From Locusta migratoria (taxonomy: Eukaryota > Arthropoda > Insecta > Orthoptera > Acrididae), in the NCBI GenBank assembly GCA_026315105.1, contig CM048745.1, positions 281,123,247-281,187,246 on the forward strand: 64,000 bases of DNA, given 5' to 3'. The notes below the pieces were generated by a model that searched no databases, had not been told where the DNA came from, and worked only from the letters and a program-made list of their open reading frames with translations. This document shows positions 10,616 to 21,627 of the stretch, one piece after another. The position numbers and the translations under genes are program-made. How positions within the stretch are numbered: the first letter of the stretch is position 1; each line of letters opens with the position of its first letter.

Positions 10616-10869
10616 AACCAATAGTTTATTTTGTCGTTCTATACCAGTTTGTTGGCGCCCGATTTGCAGTCTAGCTTCAAGGTGCAATAAATGAGTTATA
10701 TGGTGTACTCGGATTTTATTACTTCCACCAATGAGCTGTATTATTTACAAAGCACTAACATTAAATAACTCGTTATCAATAATAAGCTGTCCTTTCAGTA
10801 GACTGTCTAAAACTATCGAGATTTGGTGAGAACAAAAATGTATCATATAATAATCACTCTGACATCTCG

Positions 10870-11070
10870 GATAGCAGCGAGGAAATGGCCGTACGGTCTA
10901 AGGTGCCTTGCCACGGATTGCGTGGCCGCTCTCCTACGGCGGTACACTCCTCCCTTGTGTATGGGTGGATAAATTTGTTTCTTTCCTTAGCATAAGGTAG
11001 TTTAAGTAGTTTGTAAGTCTGTGAACTAACGACCTCAGAAGTTAGGTCCCCTTAGGTGTTAGAAACATAT
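10870..11070 (+). mobile_element. SINE-C, decayed
   Basis: The head is poorly preserved. The body has TTTAAGTAGTTTGTAAGTCT and GTTAGGTCCCCTTAGG followed by AAACATATG, matching other SINE-C tails. Confidence 0.6.
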
Positions 11071-12275
11071 GCACATCACGGAGTAATAAATAACCGTAGA
11101 TGTCAGCGCCTCTAGCGATCGATGCGCGAAGCCAAATGACGACTGCGTCATAAGACGATAACTGAATCTAGTCTCTACAGTTATGATGATTAAAACGTCA
11201 ACTACACGTCGTATTTTTGGCGCTACTGATGTGAATATCGATTTCACTGTTACTGGATCAATCACTGTTCATTGTGATTGCTAAATCTGCGTACCAATTT
11301 CTATGTAACACCGAGTGGGAGTGTATTTGTTGCGCTTGGCGCTTGAGCTGTGTGTCACTTCCACCGTGACGACGACATATACTTTTCCGCTGTTCCTGCG
11401 CAACTGGAAATCGGGAAATGATATATCTACTCGGAACCTACCTGTGTGCGTATCACACTTCACCGTTATCGGTGAGTGTGACTGGAGATAAGGCGGATGC
11501 CGCGGTGCCTCTCTCTGGAAGCTGTTAGTGTCAGCTGGGAGCCGGACCATGACAGGCAGCGAGCGACGCGCTGACCACCGAGTGAGTAGCAAACCAACAA
11601 GTTAACGGGGCTGCCTTTCTCACCGGCTAGCTCAACTTGTCTAATTAAATACGTCATACTGGGCAAGTAAACTGAGCATTTACTGCAAAAAGTCCTGTAA
11701 TAAACTCTCAGTTATCAGTTACATGACACATGTTGCCTCTTTTTTGTTCGGTGAAGGGCAAGAAAATGAAGACGTCTTCTCATAACGACTATTTTCTACA
11801 AGATCATTTTTCAATTAGTAATGCCTAGTTACAGGCTAATATGCACAATTTATATCGAAATAACGAGGAATGAGTTAGTTTACGGGCTAAGTGTGCCATT
11901 TGTTGTTTTTAGTGGACGTTGTTTCAATATAATAGAAATGAATTACTGGACATCATAACTAACCGTGTTAGAAAAGAAACATGAATTAGACAAACATAAA
12001 CGTGTCTGGTGTACTAACACAGTACTGGTGTTTAAGTAACCGCTTATGAAATACGAGGACTGGTCTGGGAAAAATAAAGCAACAATAGTTCTGAAAATTC
12101 TCTCGCACCTCACTTTTGTGTATCCAAAAATATCGTATGACTACCATTTCAGTGTTCCCACCCAAATTTCCACTGGCTCGCAACTTCTGCCTGTATTCCC
12201 TGAATGGATCGGAAGTTATTTGTACATCTGCGCTACAGTTCTCACCTGCCTGTCTGGACGATTATACAGTTATAA
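11071..12275. other. unassigned stretch
   Basis: No supported gene. Several short frames on the minus strand near 11281-11666 overlap without a recognisable domain. Confidence 0.4.
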
Positions 12276-12480
12276 ACGTGGTCTGGGTAGCATAATGGTT
12301 AAGGCGATGGCTGGACCGATGCCGCAAATTCTGGTTCGTGTTTCGTCCGGGCACAAATTTTCAACCACCATTGTTGAAAGTAGACAAGATGTTTAGATAT
12401 TTCTATTTCATAAATTTATGGCTGTTAATGTCAATTACTGGTGTCTGTTGCTTCGGACATGTACAAAAGAACAGTCAGCA
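12276..12480 (+). mobile_element. SINE-F, single copy
   Basis: The tRNA-like head GGGTAGCATAATGGTTAAGG is followed by TCCGGGCACAAATTTTCAAC and a body matching 4600-4745 (TATTTCTATTTCATAAATTT, then TTCGGACAT and AAAGAACAGTC). Confidence 0.65.
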
Positions 12481-13030
12481 AATAAATAACCAGGTGCTTC
12501 TCAAATAATGCCTGCAGTTCTGCCCAACGTGCTATCAAATTTTCTATATCAGCGTCTCTAACACCAAACGCTTGGTCTCCCTCCCCAAGTGCAAGACATG
12601 CTTACGTGATACCTCAGCGAACGTGGTGACCAATGTACTAACCTTATAACTCTCCCAATCCAATAAAAATGGCGGGTAAGTCCAAATGTTGTGATATTAA
12701 TGACAAAATGTCCTGAGGCCTTGTCATGCTGGAACCGCTATCGGTCTCTGAGTAACAATCGGACAGTATGTCACATTCCCGAGGGTACATCACGGAAGAA
12801 GATTCGGTAATATCCTACACAGAGGTTGTTAAGCACAAGTTACTGCCCAATCAGATTGTTGTCAACACTGCCAACCCACATGCTTATGGTATATCACTGT
12901 TGATTTTGGAGCATTTCCTAAACATGGCCATTTTGCCTGAACGTTAGCTTATGGGAAGTCAAATCCTTGACGTAGGCCTATAAGCGGGAGAACGCTACAC
13001 TTGACATTATGTGACAAAACAGTTCTTTTG
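12481..13030. other. unassigned stretch with weak transposase-like trace
   Basis: On the minus strand near 12500-12570 a short frame reads ARWAELQALFEKH, which faintly recalls Tigger/jerky-type proteins. This is too short to call. Confidence 0.25.
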
Positions 13031-13236
13031 ATTTATTATATTCCACGTATATAGTGGTTAAGCCATGTCACACAAATTGAATTTTAATTTACAAAACGTA
13101 ACTAGTTTCAATGAACTCTGTCATCATTATAAAACGTAAGCAACAACTGAGTTCATTGAAACTAGTTACGTTTTGTAAATTAAAATTCAATTTGTGTGAC
13201 ATGGCTTAACCACTATATATGTGGAATATAATAAAT
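13031..13236. mobile_element. foldback, 88-bp near-perfect arms
   Basis: Arms 13031-13118 and 13149-13236 are inverted copies with about one mismatch. The 30-bp loop contains TGTCATCATTATAAAACG. The AACTAGTTTCAATGAACTC segment at the inner end resembles the inner ends of other short foldbacks in this window. Confidence 0.85.
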
Positions 13237-13489
13237 AATTAATCAGTCTCACACCTTACTACAGTGTCATATAATATAACTAAAGTACTTTTCATTTCTT
13301 CCGAAAACACATTTCTTTCTTTTTTTATATATATATTTAGTTTTTTTCCGCTCCGTAGGAAGAGATAAAAGAAAAAACAAATGGCGTACTAGGGGATGTG
13401 ATACCTCATGCAGATTCAAGAGCAAAGTTCAACTAGCAAAATCAGGTTGGATGCATTTTGAAAACAGGAGTTGGCAACAGTCACAACAG

Positions 13490-13673
13490 CACCTAGAGAA
13501 AAGGCCGTGGCGCTCCCGTGTGACGTCAGGCAGAGTAGGTTGCGCGCGCACAGCTGACTGGGTAGCCGCTGGGGCACGGACCACTATGCCGAAGCAGCGA
13601 GCCAGTCAGCTATGCGCGCGCAACCTACTCTGCCTGACGTCACACGAGAGCGCCGCGGCCTTCTCTCTAGGTG
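13490..13673. mobile_element. GC-rich foldback, 71-bp arms
   Basis: Arms 13490-13560 and 13603-13673 pair almost throughout, with CACCTAGAG at the outer ends and TGACGTCA (a CRE-like octamer) in each arm. A diverged single arm lies near 47040-47100. Confidence 0.8.
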
Positions 13674-13804
13674 GTGGTGGTGGTGGTCGCATCGTGTAGT
13701 GCATCGTAATGTGTAAAGGAGCATTTATCACCCCCATATTACCAGCCGTCAGCCTCGACATCAAATCCACATCTACCATGGAACTACGGTTCAGATATTA
13801 TATT

Positions 13805-13828
13805 TTATTTATTTATTTATTTATTTAT

Positions 13829-13887
<59 letters not shown>
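13805..13887. repeat. (TTTA)n then (TG)n microsatellite
   Basis: About six TTTA units followed by about 27 TG units. Confidence 0.95.
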
Positions 13888-13889
<2 letters not shown>

Positions 13890-14839
13890 CTTCCCTTCAG
13901 TGTTGCGGGCTCCTAGTTTACAAAATTCATCCAATCTGTTTTTCTTAGATAAACTTTATTCTTAAATCGATGAGGAATGGAATGCCGACCATTGATTAAG
14001 AGCTGCAGTATGTGTTGGCTTTTGTATTTTACCCCCCCCCCCCCCTCCACCTGCCCGCTCTACACCGGGGAAAATATTGACATTCGTAATTTCCTATTAT
14101 TACATCCCCTACCAGTATACCTACAGGAACAAGAATAACTGTTCAACTAATAAGTTTATGTTTGATGAGACAAAATGAACCACCTCATTCCTATCACGCG
14201 CCGCGGTAGAGTAAAACCACGTTCCACGTTGGGTGGCTTCGAAGAAGAGACGTGACCGGCCGCACAGCTTTTTCGAGGGTCCTTTTCGATAATGATGTCC
14301 TTTCACAGAAGTAGAGAGATCTCGAAAGGCCAGCCAGAAACTGCAAGAACGCGTTTTCCAACAGAATGCACGCGGGCGTAATTAGTGAGCAGGCCGGATG
14401 CACTCCGTTGCTTCTTGGCTTTAACGGGTGCTGCGAGATCTGTACCGGAGACGTGAAGGAACTAAGTAGAATAATGCTTGAAGCTTTGTGTGCTGCAAGT
14501 TGCTGAATCATTGTCATCGCGGCATTGTGAATTGCGTTACATGCGACTTTAAGGCAATCGGAACCTCATCGAAGAACTCGTCAAACCATTTCCAATCGCT
14601 TCTGTACTCCGTTAAGAATGCCTAATTGTAAGACTAAAATATCAGGGAATGTATTTCGAAATGTCTTCATTTTGGGGTGGTTGAAGGGAGAAATAAATAC
14701 AGCGTGATTACAATCAAACTTTCAAAACGCTGTATAAATAACACCACTTGGCAGAATGACGTCAAATTGCAACGGAATATTGTCAGAGAAGGGGGAGAAA
14801 CGTATGACAGAAGAAAAATAGATAATGTGAAAATTAATA
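13888..14839. other. unassigned stretch with poly-C
   Basis: A C run lies at about 14031-14045. No gene is supported; a 107-codon minus-strand frame at 14194-14517 has no recognisable domain. Confidence 0.4.
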
Positions 14840-14848
14840 GATAGCGCT

Positions 14849-15074
14849 TTAGCCGCGGTGGAACGACCGAGCGCATTGAGGCGCTATGCTACGATCAGCG
14901 AGGCCGTTCCCCGTCGGGGGCTCGAACCCCACCCCCCTTCCCCTCGGGCATTGATTTTTGTGCTGTCTTTACTGTAAGTTCATAAGTAGATTGTAAGTTT
15001 AGCGACCGATGACCCCGAAGTTAAATCCCATAAGCTTTACAAACATTTGACCATTTTTTTTTTTTTTTCTATTT
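14849..15074 (+). mobile_element. SINE-A subfamily with duplication
   Basis: The head (GGTGGAACGACCGAGCGC) differs from typical SINE-A, but the tail is typical and ends in a T run. It is flanked by the 9-bp duplication GATAGCGCT (14840-14848 and 15075-15083). Confidence 0.85.
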
Positions 15075-15179
15075 GATAGCGCTCTAAGCAACATAACAGT
15101 GGTCGAATACAAATGGCAAATGAATCATACAACAATGTCTAAAGTGTAAGCTAGAGGTTAAACTGTACTAATCAGTGTG

Positions 15180-16070
15180 TATGGGTGTATAGGTGTGATA
15201 CTGTTACGTAAGTGCATCTATCTCGGCAAGGTTCTATCATATCGGATGGGAAAAATCGGTTTTTTATTGTCCTGAGGCCAAAAACCGCAAAACAAGCGTT
15301 AATCACATCACGGACAGGCCGTAGGGAAATGGCGACTGATAATCCTATCATTTCCGAAATGGCGCTTCGGCAGCTGCTTACCTAGATTTTCAATGTGCGG
15401 AGGTACGCAGTATTGAATAAAAATTATCCCATGCACACATCTACGCTTTTGGAGAGTTGGAATGACTTGGTTTCGGATAAGACTCATAGCGCTTGCTAGT
15501 GACTGTACAGGTAAGAGGACCGGACGCACCTGTCTCTTCGAAAAAACGTGGCCCTATGATAAGTGATGCCATAATACAAGCACCATTCAGGATGAAGCGA
15601 CACCGGTTGATTTGCGTGTGGATTTTTTTGCCCATGTTCCACTATGGTATGTATGTTGACATATCCTGCCCGGCCATTCACCGTCCACTTCCATGTGAGT
15701 TAGAAATTCTAAAGCAAAAGTTTCTCTTGCTAGCGGGTACAGGAAGCAACTTGTGCACATGGATAATTTTGAATGGATAGCAAAGCGTAAGATTTTTTGC
15801 GCAGTGCTCCAATGTTGGGAAATTCTACGTGCACTACACATTATACACCACCACTCAACTTCACCTGCATGGATGTGGCCACTTCTTCCACTGGCGTCGA
15901 ATCAGTTCGTTTCCTGCCTCTATCAGGTTGCACACCAAAGGAATCCGTCTTTTCGAATTGGTGGCTCATTTTCTTCAGGCCCACAGCAGTCATCGGACCA
16001 ACCAGTCCGTGTCCGGAACGCCTGCAGAGCTACTAGTGCTCAGTCATCATTCCTGTAAAACAGCTTTCCA
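15180..16070 (-). pseudogene. mariner/IS630-type transposase remnant
   Basis: Minus-strand reading in broken frames shows successive segments of a DDE transposase: CIMASLIIGPRFFEET (about 15600-15550), a segment ending VPPHIENL where a QDGAPPHI-type motif is expected, and RIISRHFPTACP. The catalytic Asp of the second motif is lost (QYCVPPHI). There are many stops and shifts. The neighbouring sequence up to about 16260 may include the 5' end, but I could not pair terminal repeats. Confidence 0.6.
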
Positions 16071-16384
16071 AGCAGAGCGCGATCCTGCATTGAGACAGTA
16101 CGTCTCAGACGTGAAGTGAGGAAAAGCCGTCTACCCGCCGTGTTTACACCAACTTCAATGGGTCGTGCGCATGACACGGTGTTTTCATTGGCATGTTCTG
16201 ACACATACAGCGCCATCTATTGATCAATTTTCACCCTATTTTTTTTCTTCTGCCACACCTTTTCCCCTTTCTCCGATAAAATTCCGTTGTAATTTGAAAG
16301 TTTAGCCTTGTGATCTATAAATACCGCTAAAAACTGCCAGTTAAACTTTCCAAAGAAATTCAAGGTCCCTGTTTGCATTAAATA

Positions 16385-16579
16385 GACGGCCGCGGTGGCC
16401 GAGGATACTTAGGCGCTTCAGTCACGGTCTGCACGGCCACTACGGTCGGGGGTTCGAATCCCCCCTCGGGCATGGATATTTGTGCCGTCCTTAGTCTTAG
16501 TTAGTTCATAAGTAGTTTGTAAGCTTAGGGACTGATGACCCGTAGTTAAGTCCCATAAGATAAACATTTGAACATTTTT
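16385..16579 (+). mobile_element. SINE-A with 12-bp duplication
   Basis: A full-length copy flanked by TTGCATTAAATA (16373-16384) and TTGCATCAAATA (16580-16591), one mismatch. Confidence 0.9.
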
Positions 16580-16742
16580 TTGCATCAAATATGCATTGTG
16601 GGATATTTATTGTATTTTACTTAGCCGTAAATAGGGTCATTATTAATTTCGTTTATATATTTACTTTCTTTTTTGTACTATTAACCGACTCCTAAAAGCA
16701 TTCTTCTGGAAAAGACGCTCTCAGAAAAATTTTTATTCGCTA

Positions 16743-16804
16743 CCAGCTGAAAATCCGACGTTGGCTGGGTGTTGGTTTATTCCATACTCAAGCACTCCAT
16801 CTGC

Positions 16805-16861
<57 letters not shown>

Positions 16862-17085
16862 CCCATATCTCCATCTCTTCCTTCGCCCATCCTCTCTCCC
16901 GTCTCTCCCGCCCGCCATGCACCATCCGCTGACTTGCGGTGTATAAAAACCCTCTCCATGAAAACTTTCTAATAACTCGTTGTTTTCATGATCAAGTGTG
17001 TACAATTTCATCAAGATCGGAATAAAACTTTAAATGTCAATGAATTGCAAAGAAACAAAGGAACACTGATCTTTATATACTAGTA
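16743..17085 (-). mobile_element. small Helitron-like element
   Basis: The minus strand ends with a GC-rich hairpin remnant followed by CAGCTGG and T at 16743, the same ending as at 24668 and a fit to CTRR-T. The far end at about 17080-17090 (CTTTATATACTAGTA) may be the 5' terminus. It contains a (TC)n array and no open frame. Confidence 0.45.
16811..16859. repeat. (TC)n microsatellite
   Basis: About 24 TC units. Confidence 0.95.
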
Positions 17086-17419
17086 AAAGTAGGTACTGCA
17101 GTTAATGTATTAGTATTATGATGCATCAAAGGAGTAGCAGTGTGCTCCTTTTTCTTCCTACGGCTGCAGTGGGCAGCCTTTCCAGGGGTTAACAGGCCTA
17201 GGATAATAATGTTCAATTTGGAATTTTTCAATTTTTTCTTTCTAAACCACTCCCGTATTAAAGTGAAGAAAAGGAAAATTATTTAAATTGGCCAAACAGT
17301 TTCTGAGTTTTATCGAGACTAACACACACAGCTACTGATTTTTATATGCGTGGTACAGTGAATGGGACTTGTCGCCTGCAGGATAGGCATCTACACGACT
17401 CTGAATGTTGCACACGCTG

Positions 17420-17537
17420 CCGCAAATGTTTGTAAATCTATGGGACTTCTGAGGTTATCAGTCCCGAGGCTTCGACGGGGAACAACCGCGCTTCGCAGCA
17501 AGGCGCCTTAGAGCGCTCGCCCATTCCACCGGGGCTC
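17420..17537 (-). mobile_element. SINE-C fragment, minus strand
   Basis: Reversed tail (CAAATGTTTGTAAATCTATG) and head (GGCGCCTTAGAGCGCTCG), with internal sequence missing. Confidence 0.6.
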
Positions 17538-17777
17538 GCATTGCAGGTGCTGATTGTCCTTTCACTTGCGGATCGTGAAAGACACCATGTTTCGTCTCCA
17601 GTCGTTATCCGGCTGAGAAACGTCGGATCATCGTCCGCACAATTGATGAGACCATTGCAAATTAGAACGCGATCATGGCGTTGGCATTGCAGGGGATTAG
17701 TGACACACTGTGATGGGTAACAAGAGTCCTGTTGAGGTCGTCCGTCAGTATTTTGTGATACGTACCAAGCCTGACCC

Positions 17778-17780
<3 letters not shown>
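17538..17780 (-). pseudogene. mariner transposase fragment
   Basis: The minus-strand frame contains DDPTFLSRITTGDETWC, the first catalytic-Asp block of mariner transposases (GDETW), preceded by RHDRVLICNGLINC, which corresponds to the segment just upstream in that family. Nothing downstream of this block is preserved. It is cut by the SINE-C on one side and a CTG repeat on the other. Confidence 0.65.
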
Positions 17781-17814
<34 letters not shown>

Positions 17815-17822
17815 TGTTGCTG
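17781..17822. repeat. (CTG)n repeat
   Basis: About fourteen CTG/TTG triplets. One reading frame gives a poly-Ser run, which is not evidence of a gene. Confidence 0.9.
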
Positions 17823-17844
17823 AGAGAGCGTCTAGCGATTGGGA

Positions 17845-18046
17845 TGACGCGGTAGAGTGGCCGAGCGTTCCAAGGCGCTTTGCTGCGGAGCGCGCCGCTG
17901 CTAGCCATCGGAGATTTAGAGTTCTTCCTCGGGCATGGGTTTGTGTGTGTGTTGTCCTTTGGTTACTTTTTCAGTTTAAGTAGTTTGTAAGCCTAGGGAC
18001 TCACAACCGGAGTAGTTATGTCCCATACCTGTACAAACATATGAAA
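17845..18046 (+). mobile_element. SINE-C
   Basis: Head GGTAGAGTGGCCGAGCGTTC, tail AAGTAGTTTGTAAGCCTAGG and CCCATACCTGTACAAACAT. Confidence 0.75.
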
Positions 18047-18180
18047 CGATTGGGGTTAGCAAGCACCAACGGTGTAACTTCCTGGATGTTGCGCTCCGTA
18101 CGAATTGTTCGTGCGATTGGGGTTAGCAAGCACCAACGGTGTAACTTCCTGGATGTTGCGCTCCGTACGAATTGTTCGTG
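18047..18180. repeat. perfect 67-bp tandem duplication
   Basis: Unit 18047-18113 is repeated exactly at 18114-18180. It starts immediately at the SINE-C tail. The absence of any difference between the copies implies a recent event. Confidence 0.95.
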
Positions 18181-18524
18181 GCCGGTCTAGAGGTCTGCAT
18201 TATGTCCGATTTTTACCGGCTAGTCCCGCTCGCCCCTCCGTCTCTCGGGAGTACGCGGCCGAGCGTCCTCTTCTACCGGTTGCGGGCAACCGATCGCCAG
18301 CGCTCGGCCGGTCGCCGGTAACCGGCGCACTCAGCGCCAGCCAGCTGCACCGCGTCACACTGCTTACATTAATACTTGTTCCATAGATCATGAATACGAC
18401 ACTTCGTAATGATGTGTAACTTGTCAGTGTAATAAAAGGTGTCTGTACAAGATATTACATTACACAAAATGTTATATGACACAAATATATTTCGTATTAT
18501 TTTTCTTTTTATTATTATTTTTAG
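18181..18524. other. GC-rich then AT-rich unassigned stretch
   Basis: The part from 18181 to 18360 is GC-rich with repeated CCGGT/ACCGG motifs. A similar texture occurs at 20560-20760. No gene. Confidence 0.4.
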
Positions 18525-19620
18525 TTTTACTAATTTATATCTAAAAATTCATCCATTGAGTTCAAGGAGTTGTCATTCAGTTATTCTTTTAATTTATTTT
18601 TAAATGCTAGTTGGCTATCTGTCAGATTTTGATGCTGTTTGGTAGGTGACCGAAGACTTTTGTGGCAGCATAATTCACCCCTTTCTGTGCCAAAGTGAGA
18701 TTTAACCCTGCATAGTAATATCATCCTTTCTCCTGGTGTTATACCTATGCACACTGCTATTACTTTTGAACTGGGTTTGCCGCGGCGTATTAGCCATGCG
18801 GGATGCGCACGGCCGTTCGCAATCTGGGGTTCGGGTCCCCTCTCAGGAATGGGTGTCTGCGTTGTCCTAAGGTTAGTTTACCTTAGTTTAAATTGTTTGC
18901 AAGCTACGGACTAATAACCAAGCAGTTGAGTCCGATAGATTTACAAACATGTCAACACGTGTGTGAACTGGGTTGGATAATTAACAACAAATTTCATGAG
19001 TGAATATATATATATATATACTCTGAAGTAATTGTGAGGATACCTAAATCCTTAAATAGATGTCTCCAAAACGATCTTAGGTGCGCTCCAGTAATTATTC
19101 TGATTACACGATTTTGTGGAATGAATACTTTTTTACGCAATAGTGAATTACCTCAGAATATGATGCCATACGAAAGCAGTAAATGAAAATAGGCGTAGTA
19201 AACTGTTTTACTGAGATTCTTATCGCTAAAATTTGCTAAAACCCTAATAGCATACGTAGCTGAACCCGAACGTTTTAGCAGACAATCAATGTGTTGCTTC
19301 AAGTTTAATCTCTCATTAATTCACACATCTAAAAATTTTGAAATACTCTGGTTTCCCTTCAAAACGAACGAATAATTTGGAAAAACCTAGCTACAGACTT
19401 CTGTTCAAAGTCTATATTTATTACTGGAGTTGTGCCATTTACTGTACGGTACTGTATATGCTGTGTTTTATCAAAAGTTAATGAGAGTTCTCGCTTTTTG
19501 GATGTGGGTACTATACTTGTATCGTCAGCAAAAAGAACTAATCTCCATCAATATAGAATGGCAAGTCATTAATGTTTATCAGAGATGAGAGACCGCCGCT
19601 TCATATTAACAACTTACTTA
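18525..19620 (-). pseudogene. LINE-4 RT C-terminal half, interrupted
   Basis: Minus-strand broken frames read as a non-LTR RT: LFADDTSIV (catalytic FADD, near 19520), LFKDLGILT and GIIF-type segments with YFHLLLSYG near 19180, and a C-terminus ending LNSMDEFLDIN followed by a stop near 18538. The arrangement recalls CR1-related families, but I do not assign a clade. A SINE-C is inserted at 18778-18963. Confidence 0.7.
18778..18963 (+). mobile_element. SINE-C inserted in LINE-4
   Basis: Flanked by a perfect 11-bp duplication TGAACTGGGTT (18767-18777 and 18964-18974). Head GCGGCGTATTAGCCATGCGG; tail TTGCAAGCTACGGACTAATA. Confidence 0.9.
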
Positions 19621-19714
19621 TTTCTTTTACAAATATCTTTCGTTGTTTACTATCAGTTCTATAACCCAAATACTACAACTGTATATGTCACATTTGATGT
19701 TTGATGTAATTTAG

Positions 19715-19772
19715 GAAGTGATGATACCGCAGTTAAGTCCCATGAGCTGTAGAAACATTTAAACATTTTTAA
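19715..19772 (+). mobile_element. SINE-A tail fragment
   Basis: Only the last about 55 bp of the family is present (GTTAAGTCCCATGAGCTG, then AACATTTAAACATTTT). Confidence 0.55.
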
Positions 19773-19914
19773 ATATTTTGCAAACTACTGGAGTTTTTAC
19801 CATTGAGGTGATCATGTCTTCCAGTAACTGCAACGTTAAAAACTGTAATTTCTGTATATAGTATTTTTGTTCCGTTTGGTAGACAAACGGTAATACAGTA
19901 GTCTAATCGTGCGT

Positions 19915-20490
19915 TATGTGCAGCGTATCTCCTTGTAGTTATCAGACCAGAGATCAGCGTTTAAAGAGCACATTTTGTCCTTTAAAGCACATATTAGCTT
20001 GGGCACCATTGTCACCCGCATTTTGTCGGCCTTTTTCTTTAATATGCCGCGATACAGTGGTAGGGTGCGGAAGAACATCTTCTACATTAAGTTTACCATA
20101 CGTGGCGCGAACATTGATGAGCTCCGGCGAATAATTCTTGAAGCCAATCTTACTAAAAGTATTTAATGGTAGCAAATCTATTCCGTCCATATCAACCAAC
20201 CTATCAACATCAACTTGGTCGGTGTAATTCTGCTCCGCATTTACTTTTGCAGTGCCGAATCATACCTGTTGTGCTTGACTGGTACGAAAGTATAGTATCG
20301 CATGTGGTACATTGCACGAAACCAGCAGAAACCTGTGTGACAGGATCCACTAAAAGTGCAAAAGATTTCCAAGCTTCACGTTTCGACTCCTCTTCCGACA
20401 TGTCTTTCTTCTTCAGGACTAACGAGCCGCTCCTAATTCTCTCCACAATACTTCTTTTGTTTCATGAATGGAGCCTTTACGACCTATAGT
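19915..20490 (-). pseudogene. hAT transposase N-terminal remnant
   Basis: The minus-strand frame 20446-20210 (78 codons) carries a BED-type zinc finger: FVQCTTCDTILSY with Cys46 and Cys49, then His65 and Cys70. After a frameshift the next block (20199-19954) reads ELINVRATYGKLNVEDVLP and HPTTVSRHIKEK, then SDNYKEIRC in broken frame, matching the order of segments in hAT transposases before the catalytic core. The rest of the transposase is absent. The frame is broken at least twice. Confidence 0.7.
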
Positions 20491-21049
20491 TCGTTGATCC
20501 ATAACGCTGTCTGCGTTGCTCAAAGCCAGGTCGGTTTCTAATGCAATTCCACAGTGTTGAGCGCGCGGCGGTCGCGCTGTCACCGGCCGAGACTACGAGC
20601 GCGCTCGAGCGCCCGGCAGCGCTCGACACTTCCGCCGGTAACCGAGAGGCGGAGGGCGACCGGCCACACGGGGCATTAGACGGCCGCAGCCGTGCCGCAG
20701 CGTGCGCCTACCCCAGCCGTCGAGCAGCGGCACCAAACGGGAAATGCTCGAGCGGTTGTTTTCATCGAAATGCAGAGCTCTAGGCCGGTCCTCGGAGTTT
20801 TTCAGTCTGCGCTTTAACGCTTCCTTCACCTCTCCACGATGTAAGGAGTCGCCAGAAACGACAATTAGACCATCTCGTTCCTGCAGTGTCACGTAATAGT
20901 AAAACTTTAAACAATGGGTAATTAACTATCTTGGATAACTCTGGGCATTCTATGAAGGACCTGATAACAAGCGGAACATGTCCTGTACACAAATGGTTTA
21001 ATTGCTTTCGTTAACGTATTTCAGGTATTTGACGAGGCGTACATAACAC
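20491..21049. other. unassigned, partly GC-rich
   Basis: 20560-20760 is GC-rich and may be the 5' region of the hAT element. No terminal repeats or gene are supported. Confidence 0.35.
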
Positions 21050-21448
21050 AGACCACGTCACTGTGCATGTTGGTCATTTGTGTTGATACAGTGCAGTTCT
21101 CTACAGAAGGTGTTCAAAATGACTACCACGAGCTGTAATGTACCACATCGTTGACTGTCTCAGTCGTTGCCATATTCGAGGCGTCGGTCGTATCTGCTGA
21201 CACCATTGCTCTAAGAGCTGACGCAGTCGTTTCACGTTACGAATAGGTGTGGCATACACAGTGGCCGTCAACAAGTCCAATGGAGACCGGGAGAAGGAGC
21301 GGGCCGCGGTCCCTGATGCGCTACCCTTTGTTTGGGAATCGCTGATGTAAAACTGCTGCAGCAGCACCAGCAAAATGAGGCGGTGCTCCATCACGCATGA
21401 ACCACGCGCGCTGATTACAATAATGCACGACTTGTACCGTACGCGCAA
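21050..21448 (-). pseudogene. mariner-like transposase C-terminal remnant
   Basis: The minus-strand frame 21448-21101 ends with PIRNVKRLRQLLEQWCQQIR and ends SHFEHLL, matching the C-terminal block that follows the third catalytic residue in a mariner-related family. The preceding DGAPPHF- and SPDLNPLD-type blocks are recognisable only as decayed sequence (EHRLILLV, then RSPLDLL). Confidence 0.55.
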
Positions 21449-21504
21449 TAATTAACAACTGACATCACATTACGCTGTACGTCCCCTATCCCCGGTTGGA
21501 CAAA

Positions 21505-21588
21505 TGGGGTAGGCTATGGAGACGCAAGTCGCCGAAGTGGTGTCCAATTGAAAGGCTTGCACCAGGCCAATGAACCACACGAAATAAC

Positions 21589-21590
<2 letters not shown>
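21505..21590 (+). mobile_element. SINE-G 3' end
   Basis: GCAAGTCGCCGAAGTGG and GGCTTGCACCAGGCC match the body of the SINE-G at 56380-56480. The head is missing. Confidence 0.6.

Positions 21591-21619
<29 letters not shown>
21586..21619. repeat. (AAT)n microsatellite
   Basis: About eleven AAT units forming the tail of the SINE-G fragment. Confidence 0.9.
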
Positions 21620-21621
<2 letters not shown>

Positions 21622-21627
21622 GCCATG

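Noticed and set aside
12481..12960. Tigger/jerky-type transposase on the minus strand
   Set aside because: Only about 13 residues look similar and the frame breaks on both sides.
15753..16119. Three overlapping + strand genes of about 80-100 codons
   Set aside because: They are shadows opposite the minus-strand mariner-like remnant.
16733..17014. Protein with an Arg-Glu or Ser-Leu repeat
   Set aside because: Produced by a (TC)n microsatellite read in different frames.
17438..17908. 156-codon minus-strand gene with poly-Ser
   Set aside because: A chance fusion of SINE-C, a mariner fragment and a CTG repeat.
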